A stretch of 64,000 bases of DNA, from positions 155,726,817 through 155,790,816 of the forward strand of contig CM061132.1 in the NCBI GenBank assembly GCA_030789695.1. The letters run 5' to 3'. Origin of the DNA: Scilla litardierei. Taxonomy: Eukaryota > Streptophyta > Magnoliopsida > Asparagales > Asparagaceae. A program made the position numbers and the translations under genes. The first letter of the stretch is position 1. The number at the start of each line of letters is the position of its first letter. The notes under the pieces were generated by a model. That model did not search any database. It was not told the DNA's origin and worked only from the letters and a program-made list of their open reading frames with translations. Positions 44,827 to 57,251 of this stretch are shown one piece after another.

Positions 44827-47174
44827 CCCTATCATATACCCTAAAATAAAAATTAATCAAATAACGCATTGCCCATGCTGTTGGGATTAAGACTTTCAAG
44901 GCTCTACACAACATGTTGAAATCAAAGACGAGCACCTTGTGATGGTACAGCCTGGACAAAGCATATGTGCAATGTGACAGCCAAGCGCAAGGTGCATAGC
45001 CAAGGTGTCCAAGGTTGAAGAACAAGAGAATTCTCTTAAAGAAGAAGACTTGACACAGCAAACACTTCAGGAAGACAGATAAGACCAAGATATCATGTTT
45101 CAACTATGAAAAGACCAATCACTTCACATGTGAGTGCACGTAGGCAAAGAAGATGAACACTTTTATCTGCTTTTGGGCACTGCTTTGCTGTCATAATTTA
45201 CTTACAGGACCTAATTTCTTTTGTATGGGCGATAACGTGATAGATTCATGATCAATGAACGACAGAATAGAGGACCGTGATATGTCCATGGAGTGTTGTT
45301 GGATTTCAGCTAGAAATAAAGATTATTCATAGGAAATGATTCTAACATAGAGGTTAAAGACATTAGGACCTACAACCTAGACTTTCAAAGCTGGAATATA
45401 TTACTCCTCTATAACGTAATGCATGCACTGATGATTCGGTAAAATTTACTCTCTGTAACGAAACTATTTAGTTTTGCTTTTGAAGTGACTTTCAATAAAA
45501 GGTATGTCCTGATTGTGGGACAAACCTTTAATGTAATTGGATTATTACAAATTGGTTATTTGCTTTAAATGTTTCTAAATCTATGGATGCCTTTTCATAT
45601 ACTATGTCTACGATGAATGATGATTTTATGACTGTATTTGTAAATTAGCATAATAAACTAGAAAATGTCGTGCAGAAGTCATGATTAGCTAGAAGTGACA
45701 TCCTTGGCATACTCGCTAAAGTGATCATGCCTACCAGTAGATATTACCTTACTAGCAAAGCCAATCTTTACTACATTTAATCCACACAAATATTTGTGGA
45801 CCAATGAAGTGTAAAGGCTCAAAGCTGAGCCTCATATTTCATCATTATTGTAGATAACTATATATGTTACGGTCACGTATATCCCATCTCCACAAGCCAA
45901 AAGTATTAATTGTTTCAAAGGTATTTGAGTATAGTTAAGAACAAGTTCTCTAAATAATTGAAGATGATATGAGTTGAACCAAAATGTGAGCATATGTTAG
46001 ACCAGTTCTAGAAACTATATAATGAAAAGGAGGCTGCTTGACAGTTTAGTACTCCTTATACTTCGTAATAAAGTAGTGGCAAAATGAATGAATTGAACAC
46101 TATTTGACAAGTTTAGGTCTATGTTGGTGCATACATCATTCCCCATGCCTTTCTAGGGAGATGCGATTTTAACTGTAGTTTGTCCTAAATAGCATGCCTT
46201 CTAAATCGATTTAGTTCACTTTAGCAAGATGTAATTTAGCAAGATGTAAATAAGTGATGCTCTAGACTTGGGTCATTTGCAGCCACGTTACAAGCATTAC
46301 ATATGTACACCAATTCTCATCCACATGAAAAGTTGAGCCTAAAAGAGATATGCATATTTTTACATTAGTCGCAAGAGTCTAAATGATTCATGTTAAGTGG
46401 AAGCATGAGAATGGAGAGATCGAGTCATTAAATGGTCATTTCCTAAAGGATGAATTATCATGCAAGAGAAAAACAAGCAAATACTTAGAACTTTACGAAC
46501 TTGGGATTGGCGCTTCCATTAATTAGGAACAAATACGGGAAAAAGTAAGCAAAGTAGGCAGTGGTCCTGAAGATGGCATGCCACCAATATAAGGATCATA
46601 AGAATATCAATATAGCCAATAGGACATGATTTCTCATCGTCATTTTGAGATAGAGGAGATAATATGCACGAGGCATGGTAAATCAATGTTATGAGGCCAA
46701 GTTTTGTCTAAGAACTCTTTTAAGCCCTAATGCGAAAGAATGGTAATGCAACGAATGATGTGTTGGAGTTAATAAGAACAAATAAAGTCTAGAACTTAGT
46801 TGGCCTTTGGAAACAAGTTGGTTCACATGAAAAGCGAAAAGCAAAAAGCAGATGGACCCATAAATAGGTTTCAGGCACGTTTCGTGGTGAAAGGCTATAC
46901 CTAGCAAGACATGACGACTACAAGAAAACCTTCTTACCAAATGTGCAACTTGCCTTGATTCACATGATACTATTGATAGTTGCCTCTATGGTTTGAAATT
47001 TTTCCAGATGAACATTAAGATTGTATTTCTTCATGGAGAACTAGACAACATGATCTACATATATCAATCCAAAGGATTTGTATTTAAAGGTCATGTTTAC
47101 ACGTTATGCAGACTACCTCGTTCAATCTATAGGTTGAAGAAATTATATGGGCAAAGATATACAAGGTTCCATCA
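44827..47174 (+). pseudogene. Copia-A gag to reverse transcriptase, highly degenerate
   Basis: Resumes the gag broken at 39279. A decayed zinc knuckle (about 45096-45137, CFNYEKTNHFTCEC) has Tyr for the second Cys. Most of protease and integrase is unreadable. Reverse transcriptase begins near 46875 and is recognisable at 47010-47174 (FLHGELDNMIYIY, then GFVFKGHV and RSIYRLKKLYGQ). The frame is cut at 47174 by Copia-C. Confidence 0.75.
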
Positions 47175-47499
47175 TGTTACGAGTTTGATCAAGAACAGAC
47201 AATGAAAAACACACGCAAAACATACAGATTTACATGGAAATCCCAAGACGGGGAAAAACCACGGGCAGAAGAGAGAAATTCACTATATCGAAGATCTGGT
47301 ACAAAAGGGGGAGAAGTGCGGCGGCTAAAAATAGGTTAAAGCCGAAACCCTAGATTACATCATATTTATATGGAGAAAACAGAAAAGGTCGTAGCAGCGC
47401 CGCTACCACTACAGAGCCCTGAAAATTTCCCAATAAATGTCGCACCGCGAGCTCTACGGGTCGGGTCAATAAACCGGATTCGGGCCACACACTTTAACA
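47175..47499 (-). repeat. Copia-C 3' LTR
   Basis: 325 bp, TGTTACGAG...CTTTAACA on the plus strand. Confidence 0.95.
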
Positions 47500-47598
47500 A
47501 TCTCCACCTTGACACGAATTCCAATGCAAGGAATAATACGCACAATCTTCGATGAAACTGATCTCCACCTCTTCCACAAAAGCCCCAAAGGGCTTAAC

Positions 47599-49008
47599 TC
47601 AGCAACGAACACCTACCAAGTCCAAGCAATGCTCAAACTTGGCTATAGGGAGTGACTTGGTCATTATATCAGCAGGATTGTCGTGTGTACTAACTTTGCT
47701 CACTACAATATCACCACGATCAATAATCTCACGCACAAAATGATACCGCACATCGATGTGCTTTGTTCTCTCATTAAACATCTGATCCTTTGTAAGGAAA
47801 ATAGCACTCTGACTGTCGTAAAAGACTGTTGTAATCTGCAAATCTTCACTAAGTTCACCAAACAGTCCTTTCAACCAAATAGCTTCCTTACAAGCCTCTG
47901 TAATAGCCATGTACTCAGCCTCTGTAGTTGACAGTGCAACTGTAGTCTGCAAAGTAGCATTCCAACTGATAGCGCAACCACCAACAGTAAAAACATACCC
48001 TGTAAGTGATCTCCTTTTATCAAGGTCTCCAGCAAAATCAGAATCTACATAACCGATGACTCCATCTCTATTTCTCCCAAAATGCAAACAAATATCAGTA
48101 GTGCCACGTAAGTATCTGAAAATCCATTGGACCGCTTTCCATTGTTCTTTACCAGGATTTGCCATGTACCTGCTAACTGCACTGACAGCATATGATAAAT
48201 CTGGACGTGAACAGACCATAGCATACATGAGAGATCCCACTGCACTAGAATATGGAACTCGTGACATATAATCATTCTCATCATCTGATTGTGGAGATAA
48301 AGTAGATGAAAGTCTGAAATGAGCTGCTAATGGAGTAGTAACAGGTTTGGATTTCTGCATATTAAACCTGCAGAGAACTTTCTCAATATAACCTTTCTGA
48401 CTAAGGTACAATTTTCCTGCTTTTCTATCTCTCAGAATCTCCATCCCAAGTATCTTCTTTGCCGCTCCCAAATCTTTCATCTCGAACTCCTTACTAAGCT
48501 GCACTTTGACCTTTCTTATCTCTTCTTTATCCTTGGCTGCTATTAACATATCATCAACGTATAAGAGTAGGTAAACAAACGACCCATTAACACTATTCTT
48601 AAAATAGACACAACTGTTATAACTGCTTCTTTTGAACCCATGAGTGGTCATAAATGAATCAAACCTCTTATACCATTGCCTAGGCGATTGCTTAAGGCCA
48701 TAAAGAGACTTTTTCAACAAGCAAACAAAGTCTTCCTTTCCTGAGACTATAAAGCCCTCTGGTTGTTGCATGTATATGTCCTCCTCAAGTTCTCCATGCA
48801 AGAAAGCTGTCTTCACATCCAACTGCTCAAGCTCAAAATCGTGCATGGCAACGATACCAAGCAAAGCTCGAATCGAACTATGCTTTACAACTGGAGAAAA
48901 CACATCTGTGAAGTCTACACCTGGAACCTGGCTATAGCCTTTTGCAACCAGTCTTGCTTTATATCTGGCTTCTTCAACTTCTGGTATTCCTTCCTTCCTT
49001 TTAAACAA
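47599..49008 (-). pseudogene. Copia-C reverse transcriptase and RNase H
   Basis: 469 codons are open with [38 protein letters not shown], active-site [11 protein letters not shown] and [15 protein letters not shown]. RNase H follows, with [19 protein letters not shown] and STTEAEYMA, and a normal Copia C-terminus [12 protein letters not shown]. The true reverse transcriptase start lies upstream, beyond a stop near 49058 where Trp is usual. Confidence 0.93.
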
Positions 49009-49187
49009 CCATTTGCAACGAACAACTTTCTTACCCTTAGGTAATCGTACTAAGTCTTATGTGCCATTTTTATGAAGTGATTCCATCTCCTCTTGCATGG
49101 CAATCATCCATCTGTCAGAATTATTACAATTAATTGCATCTGAGTAGGTAGAAGGTACTTCACTAGAATCAATACCTTCGGCCACAT

Positions 49188-50546
49188 TTAAGGCATAAGC
49201 AACAAATCAGCCTCACCAAACCTCTGCGGATGCCTTATATCTCTCCTAGGCCTGTCTTTAGCAATAGAATATTGTGGTGTGATTCGTGGTGGTGAGGGAG
49301 CAGCACCATCATGCATCTCTGAACTGGACTGAGATGTAGAGTTTGGCATAAGTCCTGACTGAATCTCAAACTCAACCTGCGTGATTGATTTCTGTGGGGT
49401 TTTATCACAAGTATCTCTAGAAGACGAGTCAGAAAGCATAGCAGTTTCATCAAAGATAATATCCCTACTGATTAAGACTTTTCCAGTTTCTGCACACCAT
49501 AATTTATATCCCTTAACACCAGGTTTATAGCCAATAAAGACACACTTTATAGATCTAGGTTCCAGTTTCCCATTATTAACATGAGCATATGCAGGACAAC
49601 CAAAAACCTTCAAATCAGAATAACTAGCAGGAGTACCAGACCATACCTCTTGTGGAGTCTTCTTTTCGATGGCGGTTGAAGGAGAGCGATTAACAAGGAA
49701 GCAAGCTAAGGAAGCGGCTTCGGCCCAGAAAGACTTAGCTAAACCTGCATTAGAGAGCATACAACGTACTTTCTCCATCAATGTCTTATTCATGCGCTCT
49801 GCCACACCATTTTGCTGCGGAGTATGACGAACTGTACGATGTCTCATGATTCCTTCTGATTTGCATAAAACATTAAACTCATCAGAACAAAACTCCAAGC
49901 CAATATCAGTGCGGAGATATTTTATCTGCTTCCATGTTTGCTTCTCAATCATAATCTTCCACTCTTTAAATGTAGCTAACACGTCACTTTTCTGCTTCAA
50001 GAAGAATGCCCAAAATTTCCTGGAAAAATCATCAATGATAGTGAGCATATAATTAGCGCCTCCCTTAGAAGGCACCCTAGACGGTCCCCAAAGATCAGAA
50101 TGTATATAATCAAGTACACCCTTTGTATTGTGGATGCCTTTCATGAATCTGCCTCTCTTCTGCTTTCCAAAAATGCAATGCTCGCAGAACTTCAATTTAC
50201 TGATGCTCTGACCATCAAGAAGTCCTCTTCTGCTTAATTCAGCCATTCCATTCTCACTCATATGTCCAAGACGCATATGCCAAAGTCTAGTAACCTCACC
50301 ATCGGACAAGCAAAGCGTAGTTACTGTTGCATCACCTGTAACTGTAGAACCATGCAAGACATATAAGTTTGCAGATCTTCTCTGTCCTTTCATTGCAACA
50401 AGGGCACCTTTGCTCACCTTCAGAACTCCACCTTCACCAGTGTACTTGTACCCTTTAGAATCAAGAGTACTCAAGGATATAAGATTCCTCTTCATATCTG
50501 GAACGTGTCTCACTTCACCAAGTGTCCTGACAATTCCATCAAACAT
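49188..50546 (-). pseudogene. Copia-C GAG-pre-integrase and integrase
   Basis: Pre-integrase His/Cys motif: LWHMRLGHMSENGM then CEHCIFGKQKR. Catalytic motifs: HSDLWGP (first Asp), RTDIGLEF (second Asp, with Ile replacing the usual Asn) and NGVAERMNKT (Glu). The C-terminal part has KVFGCPAYAHV and GYKLWCAETGKV. Upstream, a stop near 50580 and a frameshift cut it off from gag-protease. Downstream, the frame is lost near 49195. Confidence 0.9.
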
Positions 50547-50649
50547 CTTAATTCTGACAGTCCCAATGCCAATTACCTTTCAAGATGCATTATTTCCCAT
50601 CAACACTGCACCTTTAGAGACAGTTTCATATGTTGAAAACCAGTCCCGG

Positions 50650-51588
50650 TTAGGACACATGAAATGTACAACCTGAATCAAGAATCCAATCTTCGCAAGA
50701 TTTGGAGTCACCATTAGAAGCAACTAGAAGCTCCACATCACTGTGATTATCTTCAGCAACACCAGCTTCACTAGAATTTTCCTGGTGTTTTCCTTTCTGA
50801 TTGCCAGCAGCTCTTTTATTCTTATTCTGCAACTTATAACATTCAGACTTTATGTGCCCCTTTTTCTTACAGTACCTGCAGATCTTGTCTCTGTTGCTAG
50901 ATTTCGATCTGCCTCTCACCTCATCTCCTGAATTTCTCTCTTGTGGCCTCCCTCGAACAATAAGGCCCTCTCCCTGACCTTCAGATCCTGTCACAAGCTG
51001 CTTCATCATCTCCTTGGAGAATAGAGCATCATAAACTTCATCTATTGTTAGAGTATCACGACTATATAAAATAGTATCTCTGAAAGTCATATATGAAGAA
51101 GGCAGCGAACATAATAGAATCAACCCTAAATCTTCATCATACTTAACCTCCAATGTCTCAAGATCAGAAACAATCTCTTTAAAGATAGTTAAGTGTTCAT
51201 CCAAAGACGTACCTTCAGACATACGGTGAGAATATAATCGCTGCTTCAGATGCAGTTTGCTGGTTAGACTTTTCGTCATGCAAAACTGCTCCAACTTCAA
51301 CCACAAAGCAGCGGCGGTTTTCTCCTTCAAAACATCCTGTAAAATCTGATTCGACAGATGAAGGTGAATCTGAGATAGGGCCTTTCGATCCTTACGATGT
51401 TTTTCCTCTAGCGTCCAAGACGAGGGCATCTTATCAAACCCTAGCAACGCATCGTCCAAATCCATCTGTGCGAGAACAGCCCGCATCTTGACCTGCCATA
51501 GCGAAAATCTGGTGTTGCGATCCAAAAGCGGAATGTCGTATTTCATTGTTGCCATTAGCGGAAAAATCGAATCTCGCTCTGATACCAC
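50650..51588 (-). pseudogene. Copia-C gag and start of protease
   Basis: 312 codons are open. The N-terminal DUF4219-like part begins with FSLWQVKMRAVLAQMDL. A UBN2 core follows, with LWLKLEQFCMTKSLTSKLHL. The zinc knuckle CRYCKKKGHIKSEC (about 50890-50845) and the protease motif WILDSGCTFHV (about 50680) come next. The frame ends at 50650 by loss of one base just after the DSG motif. Gag forms the particle and binds RNA. The ATG near 51552 (MATMKYD) may be the true start. Confidence 0.9.
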
Positions 51589-51589
51589 T

Positions 51590-51914
51590 TGTTACGAGTT
51601 TGATCAAGAACAGACAATGAAAAACACAAGCAAAACACACAGATTTACATGGAAACCTCAAAACGGGGAAAAGCCACGGGCAGAGGAGAGAAATTCACTA
51701 TATCGAAGATCTGGTACAAAAGGGGGAGAAGTGCGGCGGCTAAAAATAGGTTAAAGCCGAAACCCTAGATTACATCATATTTATATGGGGAAAACAGAAA
51801 AGGTCGTAGCAGCGCCGCTACCACCACAGAGCCCTGAAAGTTTCCCAATAAATGTCGCACCTCGAGCTCTTCGGGTCGGGTCAATAAACCGGATTCGGTT
51901 CACACACTTTAACA
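51590..51914 (-). repeat. Copia-C 5' LTR
   Basis: 325 bp, same ends as the 3' LTR. Adjacent to the initiator tRNA-Met primer-binding site at 51576-51587. Confidence 0.95.
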
Positions 51915-51919
51915 CATCA

Positions 51920-52944
51920 AGCCATACAAGTTTATGGCTTACTAAAGATAACAAAAAATGATTGTGTACCTTAATCAATCAGCTAGAAAAGTCTACATCT
52001 TAGTATTATATGTCGATCAAATACTGATGGCCTCTGACGACAGAGATATGGTAGACGTGACCAACAATTAGCTTTCGTCTACTTTGATATAAAGGATACT
52101 GAAGATGCATTCCAGGTGTTGGGAGCCAAGATCCTTAGAGATCAACTTAATAGAACTCTTAGACTATAACAAGAATTTAAGATAATCTTAAATTGCTTTA
52201 ACACGAGTAATGCAAAACTCATCGACACACCGGCCGCTAAAAACCATAGCCTTATCTTAGATTATTATCCAAAGACCATTGGATTGTGAGTGGATGGTGC
52301 ATGTCCCAAGCGCAAGCGTGATCTGTATCATGAAGTATGCTACGTTATGCACTTGACCAAACCTTTCTTTCGTAATGAGTTTGCTAGGTTGATATCAATT
52401 AGAGCCTATGCCTAACCATTAAACCATGCTTAAAAGGCTATAAGGTTCTCTCATGCATATTGTCAATTATTCTATGTTTTGGAATATCATATTGTAACTT
52501 TAATGATGTATATATGTAGATTAGGCTAACGATTTTGATGAACACGTGATGTTTATAGCCTATGTTCTTCCTGGAAGAAGGTTACATCTTGTACTGCAAT
52601 TAAAAAAAGCAATAATGACATTGTCAACCATAAAAACAACCAGCATGGTGACAGTAGGGGAGGCTGTCTAACTAAAGCTTTTCCTCCTAAATCTTAATAT
52701 AGCCCCACATGCTTTGGATATGGTTACATTATTCAGTCACAACATGGCAACCATGTATTACTTGAAGAACACCAAATATTATGGAAAAATCAAGCATATT
52801 AAATCAAATATCAATTTTTTAGGAACCAAAATGGTCCTCCATTACATACCAACTCGACAAATGATTGCTAATCTAATGACCAAGTCATTGAATGCAGATT
52901 TGTATATATCTCATGTTAGTGATTATGGTTTACCAAAGTGGTGA
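51920..52944 (+). pseudogene. Copia-A reverse transcriptase end and RNase H, degenerate
   Basis: Continues the plus-strand frame cut at 47174. Segments read YILVLYVDQILMASDD (the usual YVDD is YVDQ) and, near the end, HYIPTRQMIANLMTKSLNAD followed by HVSDYGL, the typical Copia RNase H tail. Many stops and frameshifts intervene. Confidence 0.75.
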
Positions 52945-55740
52945 TGTAACATGTATCTGGAATATAGTATGTCAAAATTCATTTTACGTTAATAAGACCA
53001 ATTTACTTAGTTACATTATAAGTTTTGTATTGAGCACATGCATGAATGATGCCTATAATGCATACGAAGATAATTTATTGAGCATGTCTCAACTAGCTCA
53101 CTCACACATGCAGACACCCATGGTTCTTTTAAGAAGCAAATTTGAGATGCTTTGTGATTGTTGTGTCGTTATAATGGGAGACAATGTGACTGCAATCTAT
53201 GATTCGAGCATTGCCTCAAAAGGTCACGATACGAGCACAAAGATGATAAAAAACAAACACCCATTCTGTTGACCTGAACAAACCGGATCGTGGGCCTACT
53301 TAGCACTTTAAGAACTACACGCCTACTTAGCACTTTAAGAACTACACGAAAAATGGGAGGCATTGAGTTAGAGTTCTTAGCACCATTGGGGGTAGTTAAG
53401 TGTTGCACTTGGTAAAAGTTTTGGGCATACTGAGTGATGATTCATACAATATTGAGTAAGCCTCAGTATACTCCTTGTTAGAAGTTGTATTCCATCGTAA
53501 CATGTGTTCATAACACATGTTTAGTGACCACCGTTGAGTAAACGAATGAATCATTATTTTGCTATAGTGTAAGTCACCCAAAAGAGGATTTAGAGAATCA
53601 CTTTTACCTAAGTATTGTTAGTAACATTCAGCAGTGTCCTAAAGATCATGGTTAAAGCAAGCTACTATAATTTGCTCTGGATAGTCTATGATTGATTTGA
53701 TAGTTGATGATTGGAAGGGCATTTGTATGGAAGGAAGATCACTAAAGTATTGAGTGGTTAATGATCTACTTCATACAACTTTAAGGTTCCTTAAAACGAC
53801 AAAGTATATGGACTTCACTAATGCTCACTTGGTCAGTCAAGTACACTTTTCAATCAGGAATAATGATGCCAATCTTCTTGGTCTTCTTGGGATTGAACAA
53901 TATTGTGACTAGATATGAGTAATATGATTTGAGATACTAAATATATTTAATTGTATTTTACTTAAAAAGCATTATTCTTACTTCAATATTGAAGTTCATA
54001 GTTCGGATGTTCATCGTGTGTATGTATTCTCGATAGTCACACGACATTCAGCTGGTATGGCAAATATGACTATCTTAAATGAACCAATATATCCATAATG
54101 CAAGGCATCCCACTTGATCGAGTGGAAGCATGTTAGAATTGAAGACCGAGTCCAAACCATGCTTGGGATTTGATCCGAATCTAGCCCATATTAGGACCTG
54201 TTAGCTATGTCTTCTAGAAGCCCTAGCTGCTAGCCCCTAGCAACATGGCAAGGTTTCCCTTAATGTGACATTTTCTACACCGGCTAAAAATCATATGCGG
54301 CCTAGAGTTACCCAGAGCTTTCCTAAAAGAAAAGCCAATGTGCCCTCATCAGCCGCACAATCTCAATTCATCGGTGATAGATCAGCTAACACCCATATCC
54401 AATCAATGGTTAGCCCAGGGGTCCCCCCCCAATGTACCAATGTGCGTTTCCCAGAGGGTGTCTAAGAGAAATTTGGAGAAGTTAAAATTGGGTACCTAAA
54501 GCCTACATAAAGGGGACTAGTCCTCATTCAACAAACAAAAAGTTTATAAAAGATAGCAACCATTAGATGCTCGCTCTATATCTCCCCTACTTTTGGAGAT
54601 CACATTTGTAAGGCCATTACATCGTATGCTTACGAGGAAAATCCAACCTTGCCACTTCCTCCATTACTGAGCTACGAAGGAGATCAACTAGCATTGCGGC
54701 AATCAATATCAAGCTAGATTCAAAAAGCACAATCGGTATGACCTATTTTCATTGCATAAATGTTGCATAGTATGATGTACATACACTTATATGCATGCAC
54801 GTATATCAAGATCTACAATTCATAAATAAAGGAAAAACACACTGGATTTGTGCTTTTGAAACAAAGAGTGGTTGGAAGCAAATAGAGCTTCATTCATGAA
54901 ACAGAATACTTCCGCACCAATAGCATGCTGTGAAATTTTTGAGTTAAAACTGCAAAGACATAGGTTCATCATGTTCTGACTCAAGTTGCAACGTACATAG
55001 GGTGCAACAATTTACTGAGTCTTGTTATGCTTCAGACTCACCAGAATCTATTCTTTCTCTATTGACAAGGAGCTTCTCTCAACCACAACAGTAGGGGTTT
55101 TCTTAAGTGACCAAAATTACATGTTCTTCTTGAAAAATCGTATAAAATATAGTAGTGAATAAAAGAATAATAAAGAATAGATGTGAGTGCACAGTTGTCA
55201 AGAAAGGCAAAACTTAGAAAAACATAAACAAAATGTTGATGATGTTACACACATAAAAAGCTTAAACGAACATCATAAGTTAAATTAATTTTATTTTTCA
55301 AATGATATCACCTCATTTAGACTAGTGTGGAAAGGCAATGTCCAAAACTAAGGTTTCGTTTAACTTAAATTGAAGCCAAGGTTATACAAACCTTAGCTTT
55401 TCCAAGTTTGTCAGATTGGATTTTCATATACCATGATTTTCTAAGGATTGGGCCCTCCAAACCTTATTTTGACAAACTCTATTTTGAAGTCTAGACAAGC
55501 ATAAGTCTAAGAAACTGATATTTACACCGGCAGCCAGTTAAGTATCCACAACCAGAACATGCATGATTTGACTTTAACCACATGGGCCTTAACATGATCT
55601 GGATCTACAAGCTTGGCCTATGGCCATAGGGCCGAATGTAAATTTACTAAAACACTAATTGAGACTATATGAATAGGGCTATCACATTTCAAGTAAGGGT
55701 TCTTCTTTTAAATTCTAATTTCAAGTTACTAGCTTTATCT
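52945..55740 (+). other. Copia-A 3' region and flank, no gene
   Basis: AT-rich non-coding sequence. At 54122-54131 a purine-rich GTGGAAGCA precedes TGTTAGAATTG, which could be the polypurine tract and start of the Copia-A 3' LTR, but no matching 5' LTR was found. A 27-bp direct duplication lies at 53292-53346. No gene is supported. Confidence 0.35.
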
Positions 55741-56211
55741 TGTTAAAATCTGGTGATTCAAGTCTCACACACTCATTGCCCAGATTGCTCGACCGAGCAG
55801 TCCCAAACGCTCGGTCGAGTTGATGCCACAAGACAGGTGATGTGTCCAAGTTTTCTTTTTGCTCGATCGAGCGCCCTGCCACTCGACCCGAGCAATGTCA
55901 GCTTGGGCGAACGGCTCGTGCACTCGGCCTAGCTATGCCGACAGAGAATTTTAGGGCTCTGTCAGTACAGTCGCTCGGACTGAGTAAGAAAGTCACTCGG
56001 TCGAGCACCTCAACCGTTCACCAGCAGCCGCAGCAGTAGAGCAGCCGCTCGGACGAGTTCATAACTCGCTCGCCCGAGCGGTGCGGGGCCCAGAACTTTA
56101 GTTGGACGATTTTGATCGTTTGTTCTTAAGATCCTACTTAATCTAATGGTTTAGCTTATTATGGTTAATAAAGATTTTAGAACTGGAGAAGAGAAGTGCT
56201 TGAGCCGCCAC

Positions 56212-56711
56212 TGATTAGTGTTTATTTTGCACCTTTTACACTCATGTTTTACCACACTTTTGTTAACATTTTATCACACTTTACATTGTTTATATCATAT
56301 TTTGCATCTTTTTGCTGTTCCATTGTATTTCTTTAGGAGTAGAATAGTTTTAAATAGGATTTGGGGTGCTTCTCTCATGGGTTTGTTATGTAGATTGACA
56401 AACTTTGTTGTAAAGCAATGAGATGAGTATCTCTTTCTCTTTTCTTTTTTTTATCGTTCTACTATCATTTGTTGCTCTTGTATTGTATTTAATCGCTCTA
56501 CCATTGCCCATTTTGTGATTGCTTCCATTATATACATTTTCATAACACGTTCTTCGTTAAACCCCGTAAATCCATGATTCCATTCTCTCGATTAACGTAA
56601 CTAGCATATAACCCTATATCGAGCTAGTACTCGATCAATCTATCTCCATGTGAACGACGCGTAATACGCTACGACGACGTCGTACGCTTGCGGTTTATAA
56701 ATTTTAAAACA
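56212..56711 (+). repeat. Athila-like 5' LTR (shortened)
   Basis: 500 bp. It matches the two outer parts of the 3' LTR but lacks about 0.8 kb after TATATCATATTTT (about 56303). Confidence 0.85.
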
Positions 56712-56722
56712 ATATCAAGTTT

Positions 56723-56740
56723 TGGCGCCGTTGCCGGGGA
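56723..56740 (+). promoter_or_regulatory. Primer-binding site for tRNA-Asp
   Basis: TGGCGCCGTTGCCGGGGA is complementary to the 3' end of plant tRNA-Asp, 11 bases after the LTR end. Confidence 0.85.
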
Positions 56741-56963
56741 GGCGCGATTTGATTGATATTAGTTAGATTTAGGGTTAGCTAGACTACGTTTTATTCAAAA
56801 AAATAATAAAATCTTAATTACAAATTTCCCCCACCACCGACGATCAATTTGTGATATTCCTTGTCCCACTGACGCGCTTTTCTTAGCCAAGATTTTTGTT
56901 GTCAAGTGGATTATATAATATGTGGATGCCCGATAGCTCGTACATTGGAGATTTGATGCCTAT

Positions 56964-57251
56964 ATGCCATACGGTGCTCAGATGGGAGGATATGCAAATT
57001 TTCTGCAGGTTGTCGCAGTATGCAAAGCATGTGGGATGCAAAGACATATGGCCATCAATTGCCAATTTAGTGCCCAGCCCTACAACCCACACTCATTTAC
57101 CCACAACCTATACCAAGAATCCACCATTCCGTACCCCCAGATTTATACTCCCCATCCTCCACCAAATTCGAGCCTTAGAATATTTTTGAAAAACTCCCTT
57201 GCAACTGACTCTACCACCACCACCATTATCACTTCCACCACCGAAATCTAA
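56964..57251 (+). pseudogene. Zinc-knuckle (gag-like) frame of the Athila-like element
   Basis: 95 codons are open. A CX2CX4HX4C knuckle (CKACGMQRHMAINC, about 57027-57068) is followed by a Pro/Tyr/Thr-rich tail. No upstream gag core is recognisable. It may be the remnant of a nucleocapsid used by the non-autonomous element to package its RNA. Confidence 0.5.

Larger units (their letters stand above)
47175..51914 (-). mobile_element. Copia-C: full-length Copia retrotransposon, disabled
   Basis: LTRs of 325 bp each (47175-47499 and 51590-51914) are flanked by CATCA (47170-47174 and 51915-51919). The primer-binding site TGGTATCAGAGC lies at 51576-51587 (minus strand). The plus-strand primer region AAGGTGGAGAT lies at 47500-47510. 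Gene order gag, protease, integrase, reverse transcriptase, RNase H is that of Copia; motifs suggest the Tork group. I count about 14 LTR differences (about 4 percent). At least four disabling mutations are seen: frameshifts near 50651 and 49195, and stops near 50580 and 49058. Confidence 0.95.

Noticed and set aside
56700..56745. tRNA gene at the tRNA-Asp-like sequence
   Set aside because: Only 18 bases match the 3' end of tRNA-Asp; position after the LTR identifies it as a primer-binding site.
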